Assembly (NCBI GenBank): GCA_965217195.1
Contig: CBDCHL010000005.1
Location: 1,612,001-1,676,000, forward strand
DNA length: 64,000 nt
Direction of reading: 5' to 3'
Source of the DNA: UBA6623 sp965217195
GTDB lineage: Bacteria > Acidobacteriota > Terriglobia > Bryobacterales > UBA6623
The notes under the pieces were generated by a model that worked only from the letters and a program-made list of their open reading frames with translations, had not been told where the DNA came from and did no database searches. Below are positions 18,731 through 26,131 of this stretch, piece by piece (position 1 is the first letter of the stretch; every line of letters begins with the position of its first letter). Both the position numbers and the translations under genes were made by a program.

Positions 18731-18919
18731 TTACTGAGCGGCGGCGTTGGCAACCAGGCTGGCCATCTTCGAGAAGATGACGCTGATGCTGGATGAGATC
18801 CCCGGAAGGATCGCGCCCGCGGCGACGGCGATGAAGCCGGCCAACAGCGCATATTCAACCATGTCCTGACCACGCTCGTCGCGCTGCAGCTTCAGAATCA
18901 GACTGTACAGTTTGTTCAT
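18731..18919 (-). CDS. Flp/Fap-type class III type IVb pilin
   Basis: The 62-residue product matches the Flp pilin family. A short charged leader ends at Gly17 (RDERG), and the mature chain starts QDMVEYALLAGFIAV with Glu at position 5, the hallmark of prepilin peptidase substrates. The hydrophobic core extends to about residue 45, then a short polar end. AAGGAG sits at a good distance before the ATG. No tad/cpa secretion genes are in the window, so this is an orphan pilin. A small inverted repeat lies just upstream in the leader. Confidence 0.92.
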   Translation of the reverse strand: MNKLYSLILKLQRDERGQDMVEYALLAGFIAVAAGAILPGISSSISVIFSKMASLVANAAAQ

Positions 18920-18941
18920 TCCCTTATCTCCTTAAGAAATC

Positions 18942-18956
18942 AAGATCCTTGATCTT
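18942..18956 (-). promoter_or_regulatory. Inverted repeat in the Flp pilin leader
   Basis: AAGATC-CTT-GATCTT is a perfect 6-bp inverted repeat about 25 bases before the pilin start codon, just upstream of the ribosome-binding site. It could be an operator or a leader hairpin. Confidence 0.4.
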
Positions 18957-19546
18957 CAAAAACCGATTGCGAGGAACCGCAACCTTTCGACAGCCCCATC
19001 ATGCGTCGACTCCCCGCTTTCGGCCAATGGCTCACTGGTACCTTTTTCAGCCAAGGCAAAACCATTAAGGATCGGTCGCTTGGCTCCCGGGTTGGCGGCG
19101 CGAGAGTGACCGGCGACGGGGCGAGAAAAACTCGGACCCGCTCCGCTGGGGCGACCGGCGATCACTCGCCGGGATGCTCAGCGGCGTCCAGGCAGACTCG
19201 ATCGTCAAGCGGCGAAGTAAGTGACGGCCGCAACGGGCACCGTTCCCTTGCGTCTGTCTCCGTGAAGGCGTCAAGCGGCGAAGTAAGTGACGGCCGCAAC
19301 GGGCACCGTTCCCTTGCGTCTGTCTCCGTTGAAAAGAACTTCGGGGCCGGGCTCGAGCGAGATCCGTTCTCGCTCGGTTGCGCCATCTTGTAGGGGGCGC
19401 GCCGGCCAGGGTAGCGAGCGGGAATTTAGTGGAGGTGCGGAAATAGTACCAATGATCCAGAGGACGTAAGTCTTTCGCGGCACCCGATGTCCTGGGTTCC
19501 TTCCGCGTGTATCGGCTGAACGAACACCCGCGGACTCCTTCTCGGG
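18957..19546. other. Gene-free region upstream of flp and downstream of nusB
   Basis: No gene can be supported in these 590 bases. The main structure is the 61-base tandem repeat at 19203-19329. The pilin promoter should lie at its left end, but I see no clear boxes. Confidence 0.5.
19203..19329. repeat. Tandem duplication, two 61-base copies
   Basis: Positions 19203-19263 and 19269-19329 are the same 61 bases (beginning CGTCAAGCGGCGAAGTAAG, ending GCGTCTGTCTCCGT), separated by 5 bases (GAAGG), for a 66-base period. I see only two copies, with no unique spacers, so this is not a CRISPR array. It is probably a recent local duplication in non-coding DNA. Confidence 0.9.
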
Positions 19547-20008
19547 CTAGGAAGGATTGCAATCCACCGTCGCTGGTTCGTCTTCCAGACGTTTTCGGAT
19601 TGCGTCAAGCACACCGTTGAGAAAGGGCCCCGATTCCTGAGCCGAGAAACGGCGTCCGACTTCTACTGCCTCGTTGATCACGACGGCCGGCGCGGCCGTA
19701 CCTCCGATCATCTCGGCCACGGCGACACGGAGAATGTTCCGATCCACGGCCGACATACGGTCGATCCGCCAGTGGGCGGCGTGTTCGACTATCAGCCCGT
19801 CAATCCGCTCAATCTCGGATGTGACCGTCTCGAAAAGCTGTTCGGCGAAGGGATCATTTTCAGGGTCGGGGAGCTGGTCCGCATCCCTCGGCTCGGCGGC
19901 GAGCGTTTGTCGGTATCTTTCGGTGACCTCCTCGACAGAGGCGCGAGTAAGGTCCCATTGGTAGATCATCTGCAGGGCACGTTCCCGGGACCGGCGTCGC
20001 GAGGGCAT
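19547..20008 (-). CDS. nusB: Transcription antitermination factor NusB
   Basis: The 153-residue protein is NusB, which binds boxA RNA with NusE/S10 for rRNA antitermination. The family N-terminus SRERALQMIYQWDLTR is present (residues 6-21), as are IDGLIVEHAAHWRIDRMSAV, DRNILRVAVAEM, and the C-terminal AVVINEAVEVGRRFSAQESG and FLNGVLDAIRK. I chose the ATG at 20008 because it lies one base after the ribH stop and gives the right N-terminus; the frame extends further upstream only inside ribH. The ribH-nusB order is a common bacterial pairing. Confidence 0.95.
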   Translation of the reverse strand: MPSRRRSRERALQMIYQWDLTRASVEEVTERYRQTLAAEPRDADQLPDPENDPFAEQLFETVTSEIERIDGLIVEHAAHWRIDRMSAVDRNILRVAVAEMIGGTAAPAVVINEAVEVGRRFSAQESGPFLNGVLDAIRKRLEDEPATVDCNPS

Positions 20009-20009
20009 G

Positions 20010-20516
20010 CTACCCTCCGCCGTCTGATTCGGCGCGGAGCTCCTTGAGCAGGTTGGCCATTTCAATGGCGGCCATGGCGGCCTCAAAGCCCTTGTTGCCG
20101 CCTTTGGCGCCCGCACGGTCGATGGCTTGCTCGAGGGTGTCGCACGTCAGGACCCCGAAAATTGTCGGCACACCGGTGTCGAGCCCGGCCTGCGCGATGC
20201 CCTTCGAGGCTTCCTGCGCAACATAGTCATAGTGGGTCGTCTCGCCGCGGATCACCGCGCCCAAGCAAACAATCGCGTCGTAGCGGTCGCTCGCGCCCAT
20301 CTCTTTCGCCGCGGTCGGGATCTCGCGCGAACCCGGCACCCATACGACGTCGCAAGTCGCCTCCGCGCCGCCGCTTCGTTCCACCGCGTCAAGCGCTCCC
20401 GCGAGCAGCCTTTCGGTAATGAAACTAGTGAAACGGGCGACGACAAAGCCGAACCGCAACCCGGTCGCGGTTAACTCGCCTTCAATCGATTGATAGCGTT
20501 CCAGCTTTTTTCTCAT
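20010..20516 (-). CDS. ribH: 6,7-dimethyl-8-ribityllumazine synthase
   Basis: RibH condenses 5-amino-6-ribitylaminouracil with dihydroxybutanone phosphate in riboflavin synthesis. The 168-residue protein shows RFGFVVARFTSFITERLL, the substrate-loop VPGSREIP (60-67), AIVCLGAVIRGETTHYDYV with catalytic His95, GVPTIFGVLTCDTLEQA and GNKGFEAA. The length is normal. It lies about 40 bases after the true end of the enoyl-CoA hydratase gene and is coupled to nusB. No other riboflavin gene or FMN riboswitch is nearby. Confidence 0.96.
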   Translation of the reverse strand: MRKKLERYQSIEGELTATGLRFGFVVARFTSFITERLLAGALDAVERSGGAEATCDVVWVPGSREIPTAAKEMGASDRYDAIVCLGAVIRGETTHYDYVAQEASKGIAQAGLDTGVPTIFGVLTCDTLEQAIDRAGAKGGNKGFEAAMAAIEMANLLKELRAESDGGG

Positions 20517-20558
20517 GCTGCTATTGGTCGGGCGACATCACGAAGAGCCGAACGTCGG

Positions 20559-21340
20559 CTAGCGGCCCTCGAAATGGGCTTTGCGCTTTTCGAGGAACGC
20601 TCGGGTTCCCTCGCGGATATCCTCGGTGGCGCAACTGAGGCCGAACTGCGAGGCCTCCCAGTCGAGCGCGTCGCCCGGGGCATCTCCAGCCCTCGGTTCA
20701 CCGCCTGCAACGACAGAGCGACCGCCACCGGCCCGTTCTCTAATATTCTAGAAGCTATTCGCCGCGCGGTCGGGATCAGCTCGTCTTTGGGGACAACGTG
20801 ATTCACCAACCCAATGCGGTGGGCCTCCTCGGCGGTGAGCGGATCGCCCGTCAAGATCATCTCGAGCGCGCGCCCTTTCCCCACCAGGCGCGGCAGCCGC
20901 TGCGTCCCGCCGTAGCCGGGGACGATGCCCAGCTTGACCTCCGGTTGGCCGAGCTTGGCGTTCTCCGACGCGACGCGAATGTGGCAGGCCATGGCCAGTT
21001 CCAGCCCTCCGCCGAGCGCATAGCCGTTGACCGCCGCGATCACGGGTTTCGACAGGTTTTCGATTTGCCCGAAAATGCGTTGACCGTGCAGACCCCATTC
21101 CCGTCCGCCGAGCCCGGTCAATTCAGTAAGTTGATTGATGTCGGCACCGGCGACGAAGGCCCGGTCGCCGGCACCGGTAACGATGACCGCTTTGACGTCG
21201 GAGTCGGCGGCGATATCGGCGAAACATTCCCCGATGGCATTGACCGTGTCTCGATTGAGCGGATTGAGCTTTTCGGGTCGGTTGACGGTCACCAAGGCGA
21301 TGGAATCGCTGACTTCGTACAGTAGGTTCGCGTAGGGCAT
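20559..21340 (-). CDS. Enoyl-CoA hydratase/isomerase family protein, frameshifted near the C-terminus
   Basis: This crotonase-fold enzyme hydrates enoyl-CoA thioesters, probably in fatty-acid or branched-chain catabolism. Family segments are VTVNRPEKLNPLN, GDRAFVAGADINQL, VNGYALGGGLELAMACH (oxyanion-hole Gly), LGQPEVKLGIVPGYGGTQRL with the catalytic Glu region, and GLVNHVVP. The frame breaks after NRGLEMP, at about 20674-20680. In the next frame the normal end reads DALDWEASQFGLSCATEDIR and EGTRAFLEKRKAHFEGR, stopping at 20559. The unshifted frame runs on as Arg/Ser-rich nonsense to 20513. One base is missing in a C/G run, giving about 260 residues when repaired. Confidence 0.85.
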
Positions 21341-22196
21341 GGAGGTGTGGGCGACGGGGTAGCGTTGAGTGCAAACGACCCCGCCGCCTTGTCAGCGTAG
21401 CAGGCGGTTCAGTTCGCGAACGGAGTAGGGACAAAGTGCATTCGGAACGGCGTGCCCCCCCGGCTCGGCGTTGGACTGTGCCGGCCGCGGCGAACGGGTA
21501 TGTCCAGCCCGGTCTCGCGTCTCCCTCCCCTGGTTCCGCACAGTTCGGAGTTGCTGTTGCACGGGACCCCTCCGCCCTCCGCAAGATGTTGATTTCAAAT
21601 GGCTTGATAAGGTCTCAGGTTCGTTTCTCTTTATCTTGCGGCAGCCCGAGTCCTCCGATCTCCGGGCGTGAGAATTCGTTGCGGTCCCTGCGACGTCACG
21701 GCGCCAAGTGTCGATCGGCCGCGGTTCTCGGATTGTGAGCGCTGGGTTCGTTTGGTCGAATGTTGATGTGGTCTTGAAGCTTCGTCGCTCGGTGGGCGCT
21801 TGATTGGCCGGGCCGCCGCGGAGAGCGGGTGGCGGCGGCTTGGGTTGCGGCGAGCCCGGTCTCGGGCTGTCGGCTCGGGACGTGCTTTCGGAAGAGCTTT
21901 CTTGCATGAGGCCGTTGTGCTCGCTTCTTCGAGATTCCTCTAACTTGTTGATTGGGGAGGACATAGACGGACCCGCTTGGAGCTCAGCTTCGTTTCGCAA
22001 ACCTTTGTCGGGGCGTTTTGCGGGACAATTTTTTCAGCCCGGCTTGGCGGCGACTGATCTTTGTTTGGGGTGCCGCCGTGCTTAGGATAGCGTTGATGTC
22101 AAACGCCGTCGAGGCGGGAGTCGTTTGTGGTCGAGTCGGCACCTTGGGGGCTTTTCTCGGATCACCGGCCAGTGGCGGCTTCCGCGTTACGGCAGC

Positions 22197-22231
22197 GCAT
22201 ACCGCTTGCTGACGCGCGCGGCTCGGCTTGC
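22197..22231 (+). repeat. Dispersed repeat R1, copy A (GCGCGGCTCGG family)
   Basis: The core ACCGCTTGCTGACGCGCGC-GGCTCGG recurs with small changes at 22271 (inverted) and 22507. Copies A and B are inverted relative to each other, 40 bases apart, so the transcript could fold into a long imperfect hairpin. The family is a kind of repeat commonly seen between genes in Acidobacteriota and Planctomycetes. Confidence 0.7.
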
Positions 22232-22270
22232 CATACCGAAGCCCCCGTGAGTCACCGAGCGGTTCGCGAT

Positions 22271-22310
22271 TCCCAAACCGAGCCGCGACCGTCAGGGAGC
22301 GGTATGCGAT
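22271..22310 (-). repeat. Dispersed repeat R1, copy B (inverted)
   Basis: On the minus strand this copy reads CATACCGCTCCCTGACGGTC followed by GCGGCTCGGTTTGG. It matches copies A and C over about 30 bases with a few substitutions and points the opposite way. Confidence 0.7.
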
Positions 22311-22506
22311 GAGGTTGATCGGGTGCGGCAACGGTGGCGGGCCCCAGCCCCGGGGGCTTGACGGAATTGTCGGTTGGTGCGTGCGGTTGGGGTTCGGGAC
22401 CAGCCGGCGGGGCGGCCTCGCGCCCTGCTTGCGGGCGTTGAGCTTGCGAGTCTAGCCGCGGGCATTGCGCTCCCACCACCTTCCTTCTTGTGACCGGCCT
22501 CATCGG

Positions 22507-22541
22507 ACACCGCTTACTGATGTGCGCGGCTCGGTTTGGGT
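22507..22541 (+). repeat. Dispersed repeat R1, copy C
   Basis: This copy reads ACACCGCTTACTGATGTGCG then CGGCTCGGTTTGGGT. It shares the ACCGCT-x-CTGA-x-GCGGCTCGG pattern with copies A and B and lies about 80 bases after the stop codon side of the minus-strand gene at 22623. Confidence 0.7.
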
Positions 22542-22622
22542 CGCCTTGCACCACCGGGCCGCTTCGGAATCCCGCCGGAATGCTGATTCTGCTGAGTTCA
22601 ACGACTCGGTTCGTTTGGCAGT

Positions 22623-23585
22623 TCATTCGATCAGGGTGGGCGCGGTCAAGAGCAGTCCTTTTAGGTCGTCCAAGACAGTAACCTCTCTTACCACATAGCT
22701 TGTGCTGTTCTTGGATGAAAGGGCGTGGTCCAACCAGGTCAGCTCGATGTCGTACACCCCTCTAGCAACGCCGCGGAGAACGAATCGGCGCCGCTTGTCG
22801 AGGGGCGCACCGAGCCTCGCTGATTGATGCTGGACATCAGGCAGAGCGTGTTGCACCGGGCGGAGTAGAACCATCATCCGCTCGGCGTCTTGTGATTCCG
22901 ACAGCAGTACTGTTCCCGAAACCTCGTAGGTCCTAATCGAACGCAGAACAAGTTCAACCGTCTTCGGTTCCTGTGAGTGCTCGATCAAGACATCCTGCGT
23001 GACGCCAAGGTAGGTAATGCCCTTTTGACGCCTTGGCGCCTCGACCTGAATGCGATACCGACCCGGCGGAAGCCGTACCCGATAACTACCACGGTGCCTT
23101 TTGCGCAGCTTGGTTGTCAGAAACCCTGCTTCGCCCGGTTCGTTGATCGTGTGCAAGGTGATCGCAGCGCTTCCAATCGGACGGCGGACCTCGTCGAAAA
23201 CACCGATTTCAAGCTCGATTGCAAGCTCGCCGTGCGGGATCATCTCGAAGTCGACCGTCCCGCACCGACCGGAACTCGGGCATTGAATGGCCGCTCCCTC
23301 TTGATACCAGTCGCTGCGAGCAGAGTGAAATCGCGGATGGGAGACTCTTAGAACAATCGGGCCCTGAGGTAGGCCCGTGATGACATAACGGCCTAATTCG
23401 TCGGCGACGATCGCCGCTACGGTGCATCCGTCCGGCGAGACAGCCTTAATTCGAGCTCTCGGCACGGGCACGAAGCCGGCGTCTCTTCTCTGATAAACCC
23501 AGCCGGAAACCAGACCTTGGGACTGGACGGGAGTGGGGCCAAACAAGGTCGCCGACAACAGCCATGCTGCTATGAATCGAAGCAT
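22623..23585 (-). CDS. Exported protein with carboxypeptidase-regulatory-like (Ig-fold) repeats
   Basis: This 320-residue protein has a signal peptide (IAAWLLSATLFGPTPVQSQ, residues 5-23). The first domain resembles carboxypeptidase-D regulatory repeats: VSGWVYQRR, then IVADELGRYVITGLPQGPI and LRVSHPRFHSAR. Two further beta-rich units follow, with GSYRVRLPPGRYRIQVEAP and RRFVLRGVARGVYDIEL as the repeated end motif. Such folds are common in acidobacterial secreted proteins, often as binding or adaptor domains. No catalytic domain is present. The ATG at 23585 gives the natural signal peptide. Confidence 0.75.
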   Translation of the reverse strand: MLRFIAAWLLSATLFGPTPVQSQGLVSGWVYQRRDAGFVPVPRARIKAVSPDGCTVAAIVADELGRYVITGLPQGPIVLRVSHPRFHSARSDWYQEGAAIQCPSSGRCGTVDFEMIPHGELAIELEIGVFDEVRRPIGSAAITLHTINEPGEAGFLTTKLRKRHRGSYRVRLPPGRYRIQVEAPRRQKGITYLGVTQDVLIEHSQEPKTVELVLRSIRTYEVSGTVLLSESQDAERMMVLLRPVQHALPDVQHQSARLGAPLDKRRRFVLRGVARGVYDIELTWLDHALSSKNSTSYVVREVTVLDDLKGLLLTAPTLIE

Positions 23586-23686
23586 TGCGACAGGTGCTGA
23601 CGCGTACGCTTCAACTACGCGCCAACGTGCGCGAGCGGTTCATTGGTCAGGGATGGGGCGGGCAAGGTCCTCACCGATCTCCTGAT

Positions 23687-24589
23687 CTACTGGGCGCGGT
23701 AGGCGGCCGGGGCGGCGCCGGTGTGGGTCTTGAAGGCTCTCGAGAAGTGACTGCGGCTCGAGAAGCCGACGCGGTCGGCGACTTCGTTGATTGAAAGCGC
23801 CCCCTGCTTGAGTAGGTGCGCGGCGCGCTGCATCCGGACGTGATGCACCAGGGCCATGGGCGGCCTTCCAAAAGACACGGCGAAACGCTCGGCGAAGGTC
23901 GAACGGCTCATGCCGGCTTCATCGGCCAGCGATTCCACGCTGTGCTCGGCGCCGGGATCTTCGAGAATGCGGTCCATGGCGCGCGCCAAACGCCGGTCTT
24001 CCAGCGCCGAAAGCCACGGCAAGGGGCAGTCGGCGGCCTCGGTGAGGCGGCGCAGCAGATGAACCAGGCATTGGAACATCAGGGCGCTGGTCATGGCCTC
24101 GGTACCGGGACCGGGCGACGACTGCTCGGCCAGGATGCCGCGAAACGCCGCGAGCGCCTCGGGCGACTCGGAAAGATCGATGGTCAGCACTTCTCGCAGA
24201 TAGTCGAAAAGGCCCAGCGATTCGCCGTAACGGACCCGTGTGAGGCCGCACGCGACCAGCAAATCGACTTCGTCGGAGGAGCCGGCTACGATGTTCGGAA
24301 TCGTATTGGGCGGAGGCGGGGAGTCGATGCGCAGTTCGTTGCTCGGCGTACCGGGGGTCCGCAGGTCGTGTTGGACGCCCGGCGGGACAACCGCCAGCCA
24401 GTAGGGGCCGACCGGCAGGTCGTTGCCTTCGGCGTCGCTCACCGTCCCTTGGCCCTTGAGCACAAAGTGCATCATCACGGCCGGGGGTCCGGGCAATTGT
24501 ATGCGCCAGCCCGAACTCAGCATGCAGAGCGCGAAATGGTCGACCCGCACGTCGAGGTTCGCCAGCAACTTGTCGAGCAACATTTTCAT
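23687..24589 (-). CDS. AraC-family transcriptional regulator with N-terminal cupin_6-type domain
   Basis: The protein of about 300 residues starts best at MKMLLDKLLANLDV (24589); the frame extends to 24688 without support. The N-terminal half is a cupin-like ligand domain (HFALCMLSSGWRIQL, VVPPGVQHDL). The C-terminal 100 residues carry two helix-turn-helix motifs: SVESLADEAGMSRSTFAERF and INEVADRVGFSSRSHFSRAF, the latter the AraC signature. It is divergent from the exported cysteine hydrolase at 24788, with a 16-bp palindrome between them, so it probably controls that gene and itself. Confidence 0.88.
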   Translation of the reverse strand: MKMLLDKLLANLDVRVDHFALCMLSSGWRIQLPGPPAVMMHFVLKGQGTVSDAEGNDLPVGPYWLAVVPPGVQHDLRTPGTPSNELRIDSPPPPNTIPNIVAGSSDEVDLLVACGLTRVRYGESLGLFDYLREVLTIDLSESPEALAAFRGILAEQSSPGPGTEAMTSALMFQCLVHLLRRLTEAADCPLPWLSALEDRRLARAMDRILEDPGAEHSVESLADEAGMSRSTFAERFAVSFGRPPMALVHHVRMQRAAHLLKQGALSINEVADRVGFSSRSHFSRAFKTHTGAAPAAYRAQ

Positions 24590-24741
24590 GGAGTTTAGCG
24601 CGTCCGGAGCGTCCGAAACAATGTTGCCGCATGGCAAGCCCGGACAATCGCGCACAACATCCAGACGCCGACGCAACCTACCGGACAATCAGGCACAAGT
24701 TGTGGACCACATCGCCGGGGGACTCGTGAGAAAGTTATCCC

Positions 24742-24757
24742 GAGTCAAGCTTGACTC
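24742..24757. promoter_or_regulatory. Perfect 16-bp palindrome between the AraC regulator and cysteine hydrolase genes
   Basis: GAGTCAAGCTTGACTC is a perfect palindrome 30 bases before the hydrolase start codon and 153 bases before the regulator start. Its location in a divergent promoter fits an operator. AraC proteins usually bind direct repeats, so another dimeric regulator could also use it. Confidence 0.5.
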
Positions 24758-24787
24758 ACAGGAGCGAGTGAGGAATGAAGGAGAAAC

Positions 24788-25561
24788 ATGATGAAATCGA
24801 TTAACATTGTCCGAATCACAGCGATTGCCATCGCCGTATTCACCGCCGGGAGTCTGCAAGCCCAGTTGCCCGATCCCGGCCTTACGATTGACCCCGAGCG
24901 CACCGCGCTTGTCGTGACCGATCCGCAGAACGACTTCCTCAGCCCCGAGGGCGTGACCTGGGGCGTGGTCGGCAAAAGCGTGGAGGCCAACGGCACTGTC
25001 GCCAATATCGAAAGTCTGTTGAAGACCGCAAAGAAGGCGGATATGCAGGTGTTCGTCTCCCCGCATTACTACTACCCGACCGACCACGGTTGGCAGTTCG
25101 GCGGCGCGGTGGAAACGATGATGCACGGGATCAAGATGTTCGACCGCAAGGGCGCGCTGACGACCGAGGGGTTCGAGGGTTCGGGGGCCGATTGGCTGGC
25201 TGTCTATAAGCCCTATCTCGAGGACGACAACACGGTTGTCACGAACCCGCACAAGGTCTATGGCCCCGAGACGAACGATCTGGTGCTGCAACTCCGTAAG
25301 CGCGGCATCGACAAGGTCGTCCTCGCCGGCATGTCGGCCAATCTTTGCGTCGAGTCGCATCTGCGCGAGCTGCTTGAGCAGGGTTTTGAAGTTGCGGTGG
25401 TAACCGACGCCACGGCGGCGGCGCAGGTTCCCGGCCTCGACGGCTACGCCGCGGCGTTGGTGAACTTCCGCTTCCTGGCAAGCGACCTGTGGACGACCGA
25501 AGAAGCGACCGCGAAAATCAGCGGCGAGGAACCGGAAGCGTCCGAGTCGGGCTCAGACTAA
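24788..25561 (+). CDS. Exported isochorismatase-family cysteine hydrolase
   Basis: The 257-residue protein has a signal peptide (NIVRITAIAIAVFTAGSLQAQ, residues 6-26) and an isochorismatase-like hydrolase fold. The expected triad is visible: Asp45 in VVTDPQNDF, Lys156 in NPHKVYG and Cys187 in MSANLCVESH. The family cleaves amides or vinyl ethers (nicotinamide, biuret, isochorismate), normally in the cytosol; export is unusual. GAAGGAG lies before the start. The C-terminal tail is acidic (EEPEASESGSD). It is divergent from an AraC gene that likely regulates it. Substrate is not known. Confidence 0.88.
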   Translation: MMKSINIVRITAIAIAVFTAGSLQAQLPDPGLTIDPERTALVVTDPQNDFLSPEGVTWGVVGKSVEANGTVANIESLLKTAKKADMQVFVSPHYYYPTDHGWQFGGAVETMMHGIKMFDRKGALTTEGFEGSGADWLAVYKPYLEDDNTVVTNPHKVYGPETNDLVLQLRKRGIDKVVLAGMSANLCVESHLRELLEQGFEVAVVTDATAAAQVPGLDGYAAALVNFRFLASDLWTTEEATAKISGEEPEASESGSD

Positions 25562-25640
25562 TTACTTGGCCTCGAAAAACTGATCACCCGAGGCCGCGAA
25601 GGTCGGCAACGGTTGATTCTCGACGGGACGGACTTCAAGG

Positions 25641-25662
25641 GGACAGGCGAAAATGCCTGTCC
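25641..25662 (+). terminator. Possible terminator hairpin after the cysteine hydrolase gene
   Basis: GGACAGGC and GCCTGTCC pair perfectly around the 6-base loop GAAAAT, followed by TCTTGCGG. The T-run is poor and the stem is 80 bases after the stop codon, so it may instead be a dispersed repeat. Confidence 0.35.
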
Positions 25663-25967
25663 TCTTGCGGTTGCAGCGTGATGTGTTGTGAATCCAGGTA
25701 CCTGGAATATTCGACCCCATGCCACCATCTTCCAGTCGAGCCCCCCTCCAGCTGCGGGCAACGCGCTTGGGTGCGCGACAATAAATATGGGAGGATCGGC
25801 GGAGCGGGCGCTCGTGCTTCCGCGGCCGAAATTTTTCGCCTGGTTCGGCCATGGCTAAAGCCTTGCGGGAAAAGGCCGTTGAAACGGCCTCGTATTTGAC
25901 GGCGGGTCCTTAATGCCGGCTCTTGAAGGACCAGCCTAATCGAACCAAGCCCGCTGAACCGGGCTAA

Positions 25968-25985
25968 GCGTGGACTTCCGTCCAC
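25968..25985. repeat. Hairpin repeat, GTGGACTTC family, copy 3
   Basis: GCGTGGACTTCCGTCCAC is identical to 9738-9755. It sits directly at the left edge of a truncated VOC-family coding remnant, so insertion or recombination at this element may have removed the front of that gene. Confidence 0.8.
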
Positions 25986-26131
25986 AATTCGTCGACGATG
26001 TCGAAGCGCTCTACAATGAATATCGCTTGAGCGGCGCGACCTTCGCGCAACATGTCCAAGACAAGCCCTGGGGGCTGCGTGAGTTCGAAATCTTAACCCC
26101 CGAGGGCCATCGTCTCCGGTCAGAATATTGA
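25986..26131 (+). pseudogene. C-terminal remnant of a VOC (glyoxalase/bleomycin-resistance) superfamily protein
   Basis: The plus-strand frame here encodes about 48 residues, FVDDVEALYNEYRLSGATF, then QDKPWGLREFEILTPEGHRL and a stop (TGA at 26129-26131). This is the usual end of a VOC-family beta-alpha-beta-beta-beta unit. No start codon or N-terminal half exists upstream; the similarity ends at the hairpin repeat. The stop directly precedes the GTG start of the next gene. Confidence 0.7.

Larger units (their letters stand above)
21341..22622. other. 1.28-kb gene-poor region with dispersed repeats
   Basis: I find no supported gene. A 202-codon minus-strand frame at 21392-22000 is low-complexity (Arg, Ser, Pro, Thr) and resembles spurious frames made by acidobacterial intergenic DNA. 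The right half carries three copies of a short repeat (22200, 22271 and 22507). Confidence 0.5.
25562..25985. other. Hairpin-rich gene-free region
   Basis: No gene is supported here. Three perfect hairpins are visible: GGACAGGC-GAAAAT-GCCTGTCC at 25641-25662, AGGCCGTT-GA-AACGGCCT near 25870, and AGCCCG-CTGAAC-CGGGCT at 25949-25966, followed at once by the GTGGACTTC hairpin repeat. This looks like an array of REP-like elements. The first could end transcription of the hydrolase gene. Confidence 0.5.

Noticed and set aside
19203..19329. CRISPR-like direct repeat
   Set aside because: Only two copies, long units and a 5-base spacer; no cas genes.
21392..22000. 202-codon minus-strand frame between enoyl-CoA hydratase and the Ig-like protein
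   Set aside because: Arg/Ser/Pro-rich, no start signal and no family motifs.
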